A DNA stretch of 64,000 nt, from the NCBI GenBank assembly GCA_910577785.1, contig CAJTNT010000004.1:1-64000 (forward strand), written 5' to 3'. Of the stretch, positions 7,438-15,740 are shown piece by piece (position 1 is the stretch's first letter; each line of letters starts with the position of its first letter). Source of the stretch: an uncultured Lachnospiraceae bacterium. GTDB taxonomy: Bacteria; Bacillota; Clostridia; Lachnospirales; Lachnospiraceae. Position numbers and translations under genes: made by a program. Under the pieces are notes generated by a model. It worked only from the letters and a program-made list of their open reading frames with translations, was not told where the DNA came from and made no database searches.

Positions 7438-9096
7438 TTACTCTCCAATTTCCGGGCCGGATATTTTTTCTGCATAGACATAGAACCGTTGTTCCCTCAC
7501 TTCATCTTCTACGCCGAAAGGATAGCAGGTGTATAAGACCAGTTCTTCCCCATCCTTGGAAATCTGGTAGGCGGAAGCATCCATAAGATCTGCCACCTGC
7601 GTCTTTGTGACACGGTATTGGTAAGATCCATATGTCGTAGTTAGGGAAATGACGTCATCCTTCTCCATTTTCTCTAAGGGTGCAAAAAAGGTGGCGTCAT
7701 GGGCGCCTACCAGAATGGTCCCGCCCATACCAGGCAGATAGCTTCCAGCATAGGTGCCTGCGCCTTTTTTGAGAACCTCTTCAGAGTCGCCATAGTATAG
7801 GGGAGCCTGCAGCCCGGCCTTTTCGCAGGCAAGCTCCCCATATTGGTCGCCTGACAGGGGCAGGGACAGCCCTTCCCTGGCAATGGCGCCTTCAGCAGGC
7901 AAATCCTCCCCCTGGGCAGCATAGGCATAGGAATAGCCTGGCGCGCCTGCAATCCATAGGGATTTCCACTTGTCCAGCTGGTTCCCCAAAGCGCCTGTCA
8001 GAAGCAGGCCAAAAAATCCAGTCAGTGCGAGGGTAAACACCAGGGGAGTTACGATGTACCTTATGCCCTTCCGGTTCTTCTTGCTCCTGGCCAGTAGGAT
8101 CACCGCCAGCATAAGGCAGGCAAACACGATTCCGGCAAACATCAACAGGCCTTTGGCGCCGCCGTTATAAAATCCGGTGTTTTTTATTGGCAGATCTGTT
8201 TCCAGCAGCAGCTGGCCGTCCTGGGTGGCCGCAACTGACTTTCCAAACAGATACTGCTCTGCGGTAAAGGTATTCCCTGAGAATTTTGCGTTTTGCAAGC
8301 TGGATGTGCCTTGCAGGCCGTAGACAGTGGTGTGGTCTTTGTTCTTGGACAGTTCCTGGAACAGGGCGTCTATATCAATGGTTTTTCCATTGCCTATGTT
8401 TCCAACGCCGTTATTTCCTGTATTATCCCCGCCATTGGAGGCATTATTCCCAGAATTGTTATTTCCGCTGCCATTATCTTCGGGGGGGGTGTTTCCAGAA
8501 CCGCCAGTTCCGTTGCCCTCGGAGCCATTATCTCCGGAAGCATTGTTTCCATTGCCGGTTCCGTTTTCTCCAGAGCCATTGTTTCCATTACCGGTTCCGT
8601 TTTCTTCGGAACCATTGTTTCCAGTACCGCCGGTTCCGTTTTCTCCGGAGCCATTGTTTCCATTGCCAGTTCCGTTTTCTCCGGAGCCATTGTTTCCATT
8701 GTCACCGGAACCGTTATTTCCTGTGCCGTTTTCTCCAGAATTGCTGTTTCCATTGTCACCAGAACCGCCGTTTCCGTTATCATCGCCTCCGCTGCCTGCT
8801 TCCACAAGGTGGCCTTCCTCAATTCCCTGTCTTATACTGCTCCTGGCCTGACTGATGGCAGAGGTTACTTGGGCATCTGTGAGATCTACATCATCAGCTA
8901 TCAGCTTATTATAGGCTGCTGACTTAGCAGATTCTGTCGCTACATAGGTTTTTCCATTGTAGGTAAAGGTTCCATTATAAAAATCTATAATTCTCTGTTC
9001 TGCGGCATTGATTCCCCCGGCATATACTGTCGTAGTGCTGGCTGTCAGGAATGCCAGGGTAGCCGCTCCTAGGATTGCTAAGTTCTTCTTCCACAT
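7438..9096 (-). CDS. sortase (class D-like) fused to a Gly/Asn/Ser repeat ectodomain
   Basis: A 552-residue protein in five parts: a signal-peptide-like N-terminus (1-26); a small polar domain (27-98); a low-complexity Gly/Asn/Ser/Glu repeat (about 101-236) with units such as GENGTGNNGS; two membrane helices (about 316-336 and 347-371); and a C-terminal sortase domain with His466 (GAHD), Cys524 (YTCYPFG) and Arg534/537 (VREQRF) in the expected order. The catalytic triad is therefore complete. Sortases usually have one short N-terminal anchor and about 200 residues, so the large repeat ectodomain is unusual. Coupled to the next gene by overlap. Substrate unknown: the nearby BIG2 protein has no LPxTG-like end. 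Confidence 0.88.
   Translation of the reverse strand: MWKKNLAILGAATLAFLTASTTTVYAGGINAAEQRIIDFYNGTFTYNGKTYVATESAKSAAYNKLIADDVDLTDAQVTSAISQARSSIRQGIEEGHLVEAGSGGDDNGNGGSGDNGNSNSGENGTGNNGSGDNGNNGSGENGTGNGNNGSGENGTGGTGNNGSEENGTGNGNNGSGENGTGNGNNASGDNGSEGNGTGGSGNTPPEDNGSGNNNSGNNASNGGDNTGNNGVGNIGNGKTIDIDALFQELSKNKDHTTVYGLQGTSSLQNAKFSGNTFTAEQYLFGKSVAATQDGQLLLETDLPIKNTGFYNGGAKGLLMFAGIVFACLMLAVILLARSKKNRKGIRYIVTPLVFTLALTGFFGLLLTGALGNQLDKWKSLWIAGAPGYSYAYAAQGEDLPAEGAIAREGLSLPLSGDQYGELACEKAGLQAPLYYGDSEEVLKKGAGTYAGSYLPGMGGTILVGAHDATFFAPLEKMEKDDVISLTTTYGSYQYRVTKTQVADLMDASAYQISKDGEELVLYTCYPFGVEDEVREQRFYVYAEKISGPEIGE
8389..8790. repeat. in-frame coding repeats in the sortase ectodomain
   Basis: Units resembling TCCGGAGCCATTGTTTCCATT on the plus strand recur about eight to ten times with small changes, in multiples of 3 bp so that the frame is kept. 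They encode the Gly/Asn/Ser/Glu region. Copy number is likely to differ between strains. Confidence 0.75.
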
Positions 9097-9222
9097 ATGA
9101 TGATTCCTATTGGTCTCCTGTTGGTAGGATATTTGGGGGATTTGTTTCCCTTTGTTGGTTTGTTGGTTTTGTTCGCTTGTTGCCGTTCTTGGGGTGGGGA
9201 GGCGTTGCTTGGCTTACGAACC

Positions 9223-9359
9223 GCGGAGAAAGCGGGGAGGCCGCAACAGAAACGCGCTCCCGCTCCGATCGGAACCTATCAGTACTAAGCTCGAAAACAC
9301 CTCGCTAAGTACTGAGGTTCCTTTAGGGTTTCTTTATGCGGCCTCCCCGCTTTCTCCGC
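9223..9359. repeat. 137-bp long palindromic element
   Basis: The first and last 23 bases (9223-9245 and 9337-9359) are perfect inverted repeats. Inside, a second arm pair (GGAACCTATCAGTACT at 9271-9286 and AGTACTGAGGTTCC near 9309-9321) and AGAAAC/GTTTCT also match, so nearly the whole unit can fold into one long hairpin. It lies between the BIG2 gene and the sortase gene. It could be a small non-autonomous mobile element or a structured RNA; no clear target duplication is visible. Confidence 0.7.
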
Positions 9360-9388
9360 TATAGGTTGAAAAGCACTACATTTTTTCA

Positions 9389-9421
9389 AAATGCTCCGGA
9401 AGTATTCCCTCCGGAGCATTT
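9389..9421 (-). terminator. terminator of the BIG2 gene
   Basis: Perfect 12-bp stem AAATGCTCCGGA / TCCGGAGCATTT just after the BIG2 stop, followed on the minus strand by TTTTG, a short U run. Likely a moderate intrinsic terminator. Confidence 0.7.
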
Positions 9422-9445
9422 GAAGTTTTCACTTTATTTCTGCTC

Positions 9446-12400
9446 TTATTTTTTATAATACATATTGGTAATCTTCACCGAGCTTAGGTAATCCTCTGTT
9501 TCAAACATACCTAGGAGCTCGTAATAGTATATCTGGCTTATCTTGATCTCAAAGGAACCATCTGCCTGGGCAAAGGTAGCTACTGCAAGCTCCTTGCCGC
9601 TTACTACGCTGTATAAGGTAGCGTTCTTACCATCCAAGGATACGACAAGCTTAACGTCCTTATGTATACCACCTGCTACAATCTCTGCGGTAATCACAAC
9701 ATTATTGCCCTCTTTGGCTGCCTGGATTTTCTCAATATTAATTGTCCTGCCGCTATTTTTGTATGTGATAATCAGGTTGCTGCCATTTGCATGATCGACA
9801 CGTTTTACTTCTATGGTACGGCCACGCATGGTAATTTCCTTGGTCGTAGCGTTGATATCCTTAATCTCTGGCTCACCGGACATCTCAAACACTTTGCTCA
9901 GTACTTTGCTCTGCTTCAGTGTATCTAAATTGAAGCGATGCCAATAGTTCTTCAGGAAGTTGTTGTCCCATGTTACCTCATTCATTTTGCGAACTACCGC
10001 TGCCATATCATGTGCAATATCCTCTTTGGATACTACGTAGCTCTGAAGGCCGCGTTGAATCTTGTACCCCTCAGCGCTTTCGTCTAGCTTATAGATGAAG
10101 TTGTTGTCATCTTCCACTACGGCATTCTGCTCGTTAATGATAGTCACTTTGCAGAATGCAGTTGCTGCTGCCTCTTTCTGATCCTTAATATAGATAGCGG
10201 CTGTGATATTTACATGTCTTTCTGGATCAACACCCTCATTTTCAGCAAGCTGGGTCGGCAATATGATAGCACGACGTTGATCTTCTTCTGTTCGTTCTAC
10301 TGTTGCCACATTTGGGCTAGCACTGATCCATCTAATCTCAGCTTCACCATTGGCAATTGCCTCTTTCAGCTCTTCTGGAATCACTACTGCACTCAGCAGG
10401 AAGCCTTCTGTCTGGTTCAGCTTCAGAGTAATGGCCGTTTCACTTAAGGAGATCTTTGGCACAGTGACCTCTACTGTACATTTCACGGAAACATCACCTA
10501 TTGTTCCGGTAATAACTGCATTTCCGTTCGTTACAGCTGTGATAAGGCCTTCTTCATTCACCGTTGCTACAGAAGGACTATCACTGATCCATACTGGCTT
10601 CTCGCCTTCTGGCTTGGTCGTCCAATGCAGCTGCCAGGTCATTCCTGCTACCAGGTTCAGCTTCTCTTCTTCTAAGGTAATCTCAACGTTTTCTTCTGTG
10701 ACATGCACAATACACGTTACGGTATTGCCTATCGGATTGCCGTCGCTGCCTTTCATGGATCCAGTGATGGTTGCATCACCTTCTCCTACCGCTTCAATTG
10801 TAACCTGGCGATCCTCTGCTTTTACTACCTTTGCAACCGTCTCTTTATTGCTTTCCCAGTTTACTACGGTATCTGCCGGATCTACGTGCCACGTTAAGAC
10901 TGCTGTTGCACCTTTCCGCAGGCTGATTTCTGTCTGGGTAATCTCAATATGCGGAGGCTTTTCACCAATAACTTCCACGTTACAAGTTACAGTATTCCCA
11001 TCTTTTACTGTTGCATTAATGATTGTTTTTCCAACTCCAATGGCTTTAATCGTAACCTTTCCATTTTCGCCATGTACCAGTTCTACAACATCCGAATTGT
11101 AGCCGCCCCATGTTACTTCTGCGCCTTCGGGAGTCACTTTATAATTTAAAGTTACTTCACTGCCTTCCAACAGCTTCAGGCTTGCTTCCTGCAGGCTGAT
11201 TTCTGGAGCTGTTTCTTCCTGCTTCGGCCGAATCGTTACGGTACAGGTTACTTTGTCTTCGTCTGCTCCGCCGACAATCTTTCCGGTAATTTTCACATTC
11301 TCGCCTTCTGCTTTGGCTTCAATCTGGCCATTGCTGTCTACCGTTGCTTTTGTCTCATCGCTGGACGTCCATTCTACCTCAACATCTTCTGAACTTACTT
11401 CATAAGTCAGCTGATACCTATCGCCAACCGAGAGATTCAGTTCTTCTTCTGCCAGAATGATAAATGGCTTTTGCTGCCCGTTTACAGTTACGGTGATGGT
11501 TACAGGGTCGCCGCCATCAATTGTTCCCATAACAGTTGTCGTTCCTGCGGCCACTGCCGTGATTTCACCCGTTGTTTCATTTACGGTCGCTATTTCTGCG
11601 TTTTCAACACTCCATCGTACTTCCGCATTTGGCGGATTTGTGGTATACTGTGGTGTCCATGTCTGGCCTGGCTGCAGGCTTACTTTTGCATTCTGCAGGA
11701 TAATCTGCTTCTTTGGATCCTTTACAGTTACGGTACAGGTTACGGAAGTTCCATCTTCAAGGGATGCAGTAATCGTAGCCGTACCCTTTCCTTTCGCTGT
11801 AATAACACCATTTGCTACGGTTGCAACGCTGTCATTACTACTCTTCCAGGTAACCAATGCACCTTCAGGCTTTGTAGACCATTTCAAAGTAGCGGTTTCG
11901 CCTGTTTCCAGATTTAACTTTTCCTGGATCAATATAATCTCAGAAGATCCGCCCTGGCTTGGCACAACATGTACCTTGCACGTTACGCTGTTGCCGTCTT
12001 CAACACCTTCAACACTTGCTGTAATCACAGCATCGCCTACTGCCTTGGCTGTAATCACGCCATTTGTTACAGACGCCACTGCGTCATCGCTGGACTCCCA
12101 GTTCACAACTGTGCCTGCCGGATTTACAGACCACTTCAGGCTCAGGCTTCCGCCTACCTGCAGGTTCACTTCTACTTCTGTCAATGTAATTTCTGGCTTC
12201 GTTGAGATGACATTCACTTCACAGGATGCCGTATTGCCGCCCTTTACGGATGCGGTGATAATGGCCGTACCTGCCTTCACAGCAGTTACCTTGCCGTCTG
12301 CTACCGTTGCAACGCTGTCATCGTTGCTGTGCCAGGTAACCGGCGTGCCTGCTGGCGTCACTGTCCAGGTCAGCTCTTTTACTGCGCCTTCCTGCAGTTT

Positions 12401-13861
12401 AATCTTCTCTTCTGTCAATTTAACTTCTGGCGTTGTCGGAAGGTCAGCTGCAGTCACTTCTACTGCGCATGTTCCGATTTCATTGCTGCCGTCTAATGCA
12501 ACCGCATTGATATTGGCCTTGCCTACGCCTACTGCCGTCACCCTTCCGGTCTTGGAATCCACGACAGCCACTTGCTGGTTATCGCTGATCCAGCGGATGG
12601 CGTATTTATCCTTATTTTCCTCTGTTACGATGGTGCCGTCTATCAATGTCACTTCTGCGTCTAAGGTAGCGCTCTCCCCTACCTTTAATGATTTCTCAGA
12701 TGGGGTTACCTTGATGGTGCGGATGTAGAGCTTGCCGCCCTCTGGCAGGACAGTCACCTTACACTTCCCTACCTTGCCGGTTCCATCCTTGGCCGTTGCG
12801 GTTACTTCTGCTTCGCCTACGCCTACTGCCGTTGCAACCCCTGCCTGTGTAATGCTGACAACTTCTGTATTGCTGCTCTTCCAGGTAACTGCCTGGTTGG
12901 TCGCATTGGACGGGGAAATACGTGCATTTAACGTAAACTGCTGCCCGATAATTGCTTCCTGTACCTGTGGGTTCACTTTTACGGACTCTACTTTGACTGC
13001 ATTGACCGTAATCGTGCATTTTGCTTTTTTCTTCCCATCCAGGGTAGTGGCTGTAATCACGGCCTTACCCGGCTTCACGCCCCTTACGTTGCCGCCGATG
13101 CTGACATATGCGATCTTGGGGTCGCTGGATTGATAGGTCACCATCTTCACGCTTGCTTTCGACGGCGTAACAGTCGGCTGCAAACGGAAGGTGCGGCCAA
13201 CGTCCAGGCTCTTCTTGGCCGCGTTTAATTTGATGCTCTTTACGCGCACCTTGGGCACAAATGCAGTAATTATAATTTTCTTCTGCTTGTCTTTGGAGCG
13301 AAGCGTAATCCTGGTGCTGCCGTATTTCTTCGCCCGGATCTTGCCATTTGCGCTGACGCTTGCAATCTGGGGCTTCCTTACTATGTACTCTACGCCTTTG
13401 TCTGCTGCGTTGTCCGGCTTCACAACTGTCTTCAGGGTAAGCGCCTTACCCTTGGGCACCACGACCCTCCTGCGGGCTGCGTTCGTCACCATGATTTCCT
13501 CTACCTGCTGTCTGACCGTAATCTTGCAGGTTGCCTTCAGCTTCTTGTTCGAAGTAGAAGTCGCGGTAATGGTCGCTTTACCAGTCTTCTTGCCTGTAAC
13601 TTTTCCCTTGGCATTGACCGTTGCCACCTTCGTGTTGCTGGATTTAAAAGTTACTGCCTTTGATGCTTTTGCCGGCTTCACGCTCTTAACCTTCAGCGTA
13701 AAACTCTTTCCCACATACAAAGTCCGTTCTTTTACCGACAGTGTCATTTCCTTGGGCTTGGAAGCCGCTTCTGCTGTCTGCGGCACTGTCAGCACGCTGG
13801 TACACACCATTGCAAATGCAAGCACCAACGTCACAGCCTTGCTCCATGGACTTTTTCTCAT
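9446..13861 (-). CDS. large secreted Ig-like (BIG2) repeat protein
   Basis: Exported protein of 1471 residues. A signal peptide (basic MRKSPWSK, hydrophobic core, PQTAEAA cut region near 33) leads to about fourteen bacterial Ig-like group 2 domains of 80-95 residues, each with a pattern such as LxVGxxxTL, TWKSSNxxVATV and GxATITA. The last 200 or so residues form a different, non-repeated domain. No LPxTG signal, transmembrane end or S-layer homology domain is visible, so attachment to the cell is unclear. The ATG at 13861 has AGGAGG ahead of it; an upstream TTG is less likely. A very good promoter with a T9 run in its spacer precedes it. BIG2 arrays typically serve as adhesin stalks or matrix components; the ligand is unknown. 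Confidence 0.92.
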   Translation of the reverse strand: MRKSPWSKAVTLVLAFAMVCTSVLTVPQTAEAASKPKEMTLSVKERTLYVGKSFTLKVKSVKPAKASKAVTFKSSNTKVATVNAKGKVTGKKTGKATITATSTSNKKLKATCKITVRQQVEEIMVTNAARRRVVVPKGKALTLKTVVKPDNAADKGVEYIVRKPQIASVSANGKIRAKKYGSTRITLRSKDKQKKIIITAFVPKVRVKSIKLNAAKKSLDVGRTFRLQPTVTPSKASVKMVTYQSSDPKIAYVSIGGNVRGVKPGKAVITATTLDGKKKAKCTITVNAVKVESVKVNPQVQEAIIGQQFTLNARISPSNATNQAVTWKSSNTEVVSITQAGVATAVGVGEAEVTATAKDGTGKVGKCKVTVLPEGGKLYIRTIKVTPSEKSLKVGESATLDAEVTLIDGTIVTEENKDKYAIRWISDNQQVAVVDSKTGRVTAVGVGKANINAVALDGSNEIGTCAVEVTAADLPTTPEVKLTEEKIKLQEGAVKELTWTVTPAGTPVTWHSNDDSVATVADGKVTAVKAGTAIITASVKGGNTASCEVNVISTKPEITLTEVEVNLQVGGSLSLKWSVNPAGTVVNWESSDDAVASVTNGVITAKAVGDAVITASVEGVEDGNSVTCKVHVVPSQGGSSEIILIQEKLNLETGETATLKWSTKPEGALVTWKSSNDSVATVANGVITAKGKGTATITASLEDGTSVTCTVTVKDPKKQIILQNAKVSLQPGQTWTPQYTTNPPNAEVRWSVENAEIATVNETTGEITAVAAGTTTVMGTIDGGDPVTITVTVNGQQKPFIILAEEELNLSVGDRYQLTYEVSSEDVEVEWTSSDETKATVDSNGQIEAKAEGENVKITGKIVGGADEDKVTCTVTIRPKQEETAPEISLQEASLKLLEGSEVTLNYKVTPEGAEVTWGGYNSDVVELVHGENGKVTIKAIGVGKTIINATVKDGNTVTCNVEVIGEKPPHIEITQTEISLRKGATAVLTWHVDPADTVVNWESNKETVAKVVKAEDRQVTIEAVGEGDATITGSMKGSDGNPIGNTVTCIVHVTEENVEITLEEEKLNLVAGMTWQLHWTTKPEGEKPVWISDSPSVATVNEEGLITAVTNGNAVITGTIGDVSVKCTVEVTVPKISLSETAITLKLNQTEGFLLSAVVIPEELKEAIANGEAEIRWISASPNVATVERTEEDQRRAIILPTQLAENEGVDPERHVNITAAIYIKDQKEAAATAFCKVTIINEQNAVVEDDNNFIYKLDESAEGYKIQRGLQSYVVSKEDIAHDMAAVVRKMNEVTWDNNFLKNYWHRFNLDTLKQSKVLSKVFEMSGEPEIKDINATTKEITMRGRTIEVKRVDHANGSNLIITYKNSGRTINIEKIQAAKEGNNVVITAEIVAGGIHKDVKLVVSLDGKNATLYSVVSGKELAVATFAQADGSFEIKISQIYYYELLGMFETEDYLSSVKITNMYYKK

Positions 13862-13941
13862 ATCCAATCCTCCTTTTATTAATTATGCAAAATCAGCAAC
13901 TATTTCACACCCTCATAGTTACCAAAATCACTCATATTACT

Positions 13942-13969
13942 ATTATACACGAAAAAAAAAGCGTGTCAA
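13942..13969 (-). promoter_or_regulatory. sigma-A promoter of the BIG2 gene with T9 spacer run
   Basis: Minus strand: -35 TTGACA (13969-13964), 16-bp spacer holding nine consecutive T, -10 TATAAT (13947-13942). The leader is about 75 bases long. A 16-bp spacer is one short of the optimum, so gain or loss of one T would change promoter strength. Confidence 0.85.
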
Positions 13970-13999
13970 CAAGAATCCTATTGGAAAAGACAGGCATTT

Positions 14000-14145
14000 G
14001 TTACTGTTCACAGCTCAGGAATGCGCTGTACTGCGCATTCCGTGAGAATATGATTCAGGAGTGAGGGGCGATTTTTGCGCAGCAAAACTCCAAATATCGG
14101 CCCGAACCGTTACTATGAGCGGCCTCCTAGGCCGTGAATAGTAAC
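14000..14145. repeat. GTTAC-family palindromic element, full-length copy A
   Basis: Ends are inverted repeats GTTACTGTTCAC (14000-14011) and GTGAATAGTAAC (14134-14145). The left half (Y: CTCAGGAATGCGC...GCGCATTCC, ATTCAGGAGTGAGGGGCG) recurs at 58666-58741; the right half (X: TTTTTGCGCAGCAAAACTC...GAGCGGCC...GGCCGTGAA) recurs at 40971-41045. The 9-mer ACAGGCATT stands just before the element (13990-13998) and again at its right edge (14144-14152), as expected for a target duplication that overlaps the element end by two bases. Confidence 0.75.
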
Positions 14146-14211
14146 AGGCATTAATTTATAGCACAGGCGGCACAGCCCTTTCTGAACTATGCCGCCTGCC
14201 CTAATGCCTGT
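14144..14211 (-). terminator. terminator of infC-rpmI-rplT
   Basis: Two nested stems downstream of rplT: inner CAGGCGGCA (14164-14172) with TGCCGCCTG (14190-14198), outer ACAGGCATTA (14144-14153) with TAATGCCTGT (14202-14211). The outer arm is also the right copy of the duplicated 9-mer around the adjacent palindromic element. Confidence 0.6.
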
Positions 14212-14231
14212 CCTATTTTAATTTGTTATGT

Positions 14232-14588
14232 TTATGCCACCTTGCTCTTGGCCAATTCCGCAAGCTGCGCAAAGCCTTCCGCATCATTTACTGCCATCTC
14301 TGCCAGCATCTTGCGGTTGATATCCACGCCTGCCAGCTTCAGGCCATACATAAAGCGGCTATAAGAAAGGCCATTAATCCTTGCCGCTGCGTTGATACGT
14401 GCAATCCACAGGCGGCGGAACTGCCGTTTGCGCTGCTTCCGGCCTGCGTAGGAGCTTGCCAGCGCGCGCATCACAGACTGTTTTGCCACGCGGTACTGCT
14501 TGGAGCGGGCGCCCCTGTATCCTTTTGCCAATTTTAATACTCTATTATGCTTCTTCCTTGCATTCAATCCGCCTTTAATCCTAGCCAT
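14232..14588 (-). CDS. rplT: 50S ribosomal protein L20
   Basis: Full-length L20 of 118 residues, starting MARIKGGLNARKKHNRVLK, a very basic, helical protein that binds 23S rRNA early in large-subunit assembly. In Firmicutes, L20 also represses its own operon by binding the infC leader, and a matching leader is visible at 15400-15600. Last gene of infC-rpmI-rplT, 38 bp after rpmI. Confidence 0.98.
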   Translation of the reverse strand: MARIKGGLNARKKHNRVLKLAKGYRGARSKQYRVAKQSVMRALASSYAGRKQRKRQFRRLWIARINAAARINGLSYSRFMYGLKLAGVDINRKMLAEMAVNDAEGFAQLAELAKSKVA

Positions 14589-14626
14589 TGATCTTCTTCC
14601 TCCTTAATTGTCCTGCTAAACGATTC

Positions 14627-14824
14627 TTATAAATATGGCAATACCTTCTTCATATTCTTAACATTGGTTGAATCTGTGATTGCGGGTTTCCTCAGATTCC
14701 TCTTTCTCTTAGCGCTCTTCTTGGTCAAGATATGGCTCTTATAAGCTTTGTTCCTCTTTAACTTCCCAGTACCTGTTTTCTTGAAGCGCTTTGCTGCTGC
14801 TCTCTTTGTTTTCATTTTAGGCAT
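14627..14824 (-). CDS. rpmI: 50S ribosomal protein L35
   Basis: L35 of 65 residues (MPKMKTKRAAAKRFKKTGTG), of the usual length and highly basic. It sits on the large subunit next to 23S rRNA. Middle gene of the conserved infC-rpmI-rplT operon, with AGGAGG ahead of the ATG. Confidence 0.98.
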   Translation of the reverse strand: MPKMKTKRAAAKRFKKTGTGKLKRNKAYKSHILTKKSAKRKRNLRKPAITDSTNVKNMKKVLPYL

Positions 14825-14886
14825 TTCCAGTTCCTCCTTAACATCCTAATTGTTCTGTGACAGTCCGGACTGGCCGGCCTGCCACA

Positions 14887-15393
14887 TTATTTCTTCTCCG
14901 TCAGCACCATGCTGATGCTGCGGCCTTCTAACTTTGGCATCTTCTCCACCGTGGCAATATCTGCCAGCTGTGCTGCGAAATCATCCAATACGTGCCTGCT
15001 CTTCTGCATATGCGCCATTTCCCTGCCACGGAAACGCAAAGTAATCTTTACCTTGTTGCCCTTGGAAATAAACTTCTTTGCCGCATTAATTTTTGTGTTC
15101 AAATCATTGGTATCAATGTTTGGTGAGAGGCGTATTTCCTTGATCTCAACGGTTTTCTGCTTCTTCTTTGCTTCTTTTTCTTTTCTTACAAGCTCATATC
15201 TGTATTTGCCGTAATCAATAATCTTGCACACGGGCGGTTTTGCCGTAGGGGCAATCTTTACTAAGTCAAGCTCTGCCTCCTGGGCGCGCCTCACGGCCTC
15301 TCTCAATGGCATGACGCCAAGCTGCTCCCCGGTTACGCCGATCAGACGAACTTCTTTATCTTTGATCTGTTCATTAATCATTAACTCACTAAT
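14887..15393 (-). CDS. infC: translation initiation factor IF-3, probable ATT start
   Basis: IF-3 binds the 30S subunit, blocks premature 50S joining and checks the start codon. N- and C-terminal domains and the linker (KEAKKKQKTVEIKEIRLSP) are complete. The ATG at 15381 has no ribosome site at normal distance. An ATT at 15393 in the same frame lies nine bases after GGAGG (15407-15403) and gives the N-terminus (M)SELMINEQ. A rare AUU start is well known for infC and lets IF-3 repress its own translation, so 15393 is preferred, giving 168 residues. Expression is probably also controlled by the L20-type leader upstream. Confidence 0.93.
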   Translation of the reverse strand: MSELMINEQIKDKEVRLIGVTGEQLGVMPLREAVRRAQEAELDLVKIAPTAKPPVCKIIDYGKYRYELVRKEKEAKKKQKTVEIKEIRLSPNIDTNDLNTKINAAKKFISKGNKVKITLRFRGREMAHMQKSRHVLDDFAAQLADIATVEKMPKLEGRSISMVLTEKK

Positions 15394-15399
15394 GGCCTT

Positions 15400-15615
15400 G
15401 CACCTCCAAAAATTAATTTAACAATCCCACGGGCTTATCGCATAACGCAATAAAAAAAGTGGACAGGCAGACTATCCACTTACTATCTAAAGGACACAGC
15501 GGCCACAACCTTGGAGCAAAGGGGGCAGGGCTGTCATTCTTCGTAATATAAAACCATTAGTCACACGCTTGTGCTAAGGTGAGAGTGGATACTCTACTTT
15601 GTTCTTCTTTATAAC
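15400..15615 (-). promoter_or_regulatory. L20-type leader of infC-rpmI-rplT
   Basis: The untranslated leader is about 210 bases long. It contains the segment TCTCACCTTAGCACAAGCG, complementary patches around AGAGTATCC, and near its end a stem AGTGGA...TCCACT (15458-15480) followed by seven T on the minus strand, which is a typical attenuator terminator. Position and layout match Firmicutes leaders in which L20 promotes termination ahead of infC. Identity with the known L20 leader family is inferred from layout, not from a covariance search. Confidence 0.75.
15458..15480 (-). terminator. attenuator terminator in the infC leader
   Basis: Stem AGTGGA(CA) with TATCCACT on a short loop, followed on the minus strand by TTTTTTT. 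It stops transcription about 65 bases before infC. Confidence 0.75.
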
Positions 15616-15621
15616 AGATGT

Positions 15622-15650
15622 ATTCTAGCATATTCTGGCGGAAACGTCAA
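15622..15650 (-). promoter_or_regulatory. promoter of infC-rpmI-rplT
   Basis: Minus strand: -35 TTGACG (15650-15645), 17-bp spacer, -10 TAGAAT (15627-15622). Transcription would begin near 15614, just before the L20-type leader. Confidence 0.8.
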
Positions 15651-15689
15651 GGGGGAAATTTAGAGATTTGCCCACACCCGAATCATTTT

Positions 15690-15734
15690 CTTACGGACTT
15701 TGCAGTAAATGCAAAGTCCTGTGTGAACCGTAAG
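15690..15734. terminator. palindrome/terminator after the SGNH gene
   Basis: Inner stem GGACTTTGC (15695-15703) with GCAAAGTCC (15711-15719), framed by CTTACGG and CCGTAAG. It lies just past the SGNH stop. The outer ends resemble, but do not match exactly, the GTTAC-family ends, so it may be a distant relative. Confidence 0.55.
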
Positions 15735-15740
15735 GCCCCC

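Noticed and set aside
8286..8922. Three overlapping plus-strand frames opposite the sortase repeats
   Set aside because: All arise from the in-frame Gly/Asn repeat, which stays open in every frame; no start signals.
11457..12728. Long plus-strand open frame of 423 codons opposite the BIG2 gene
   Set aside because: It mirrors the repeated BIG2 codons; composition and lack of a ribosome site mark it as a shadow.
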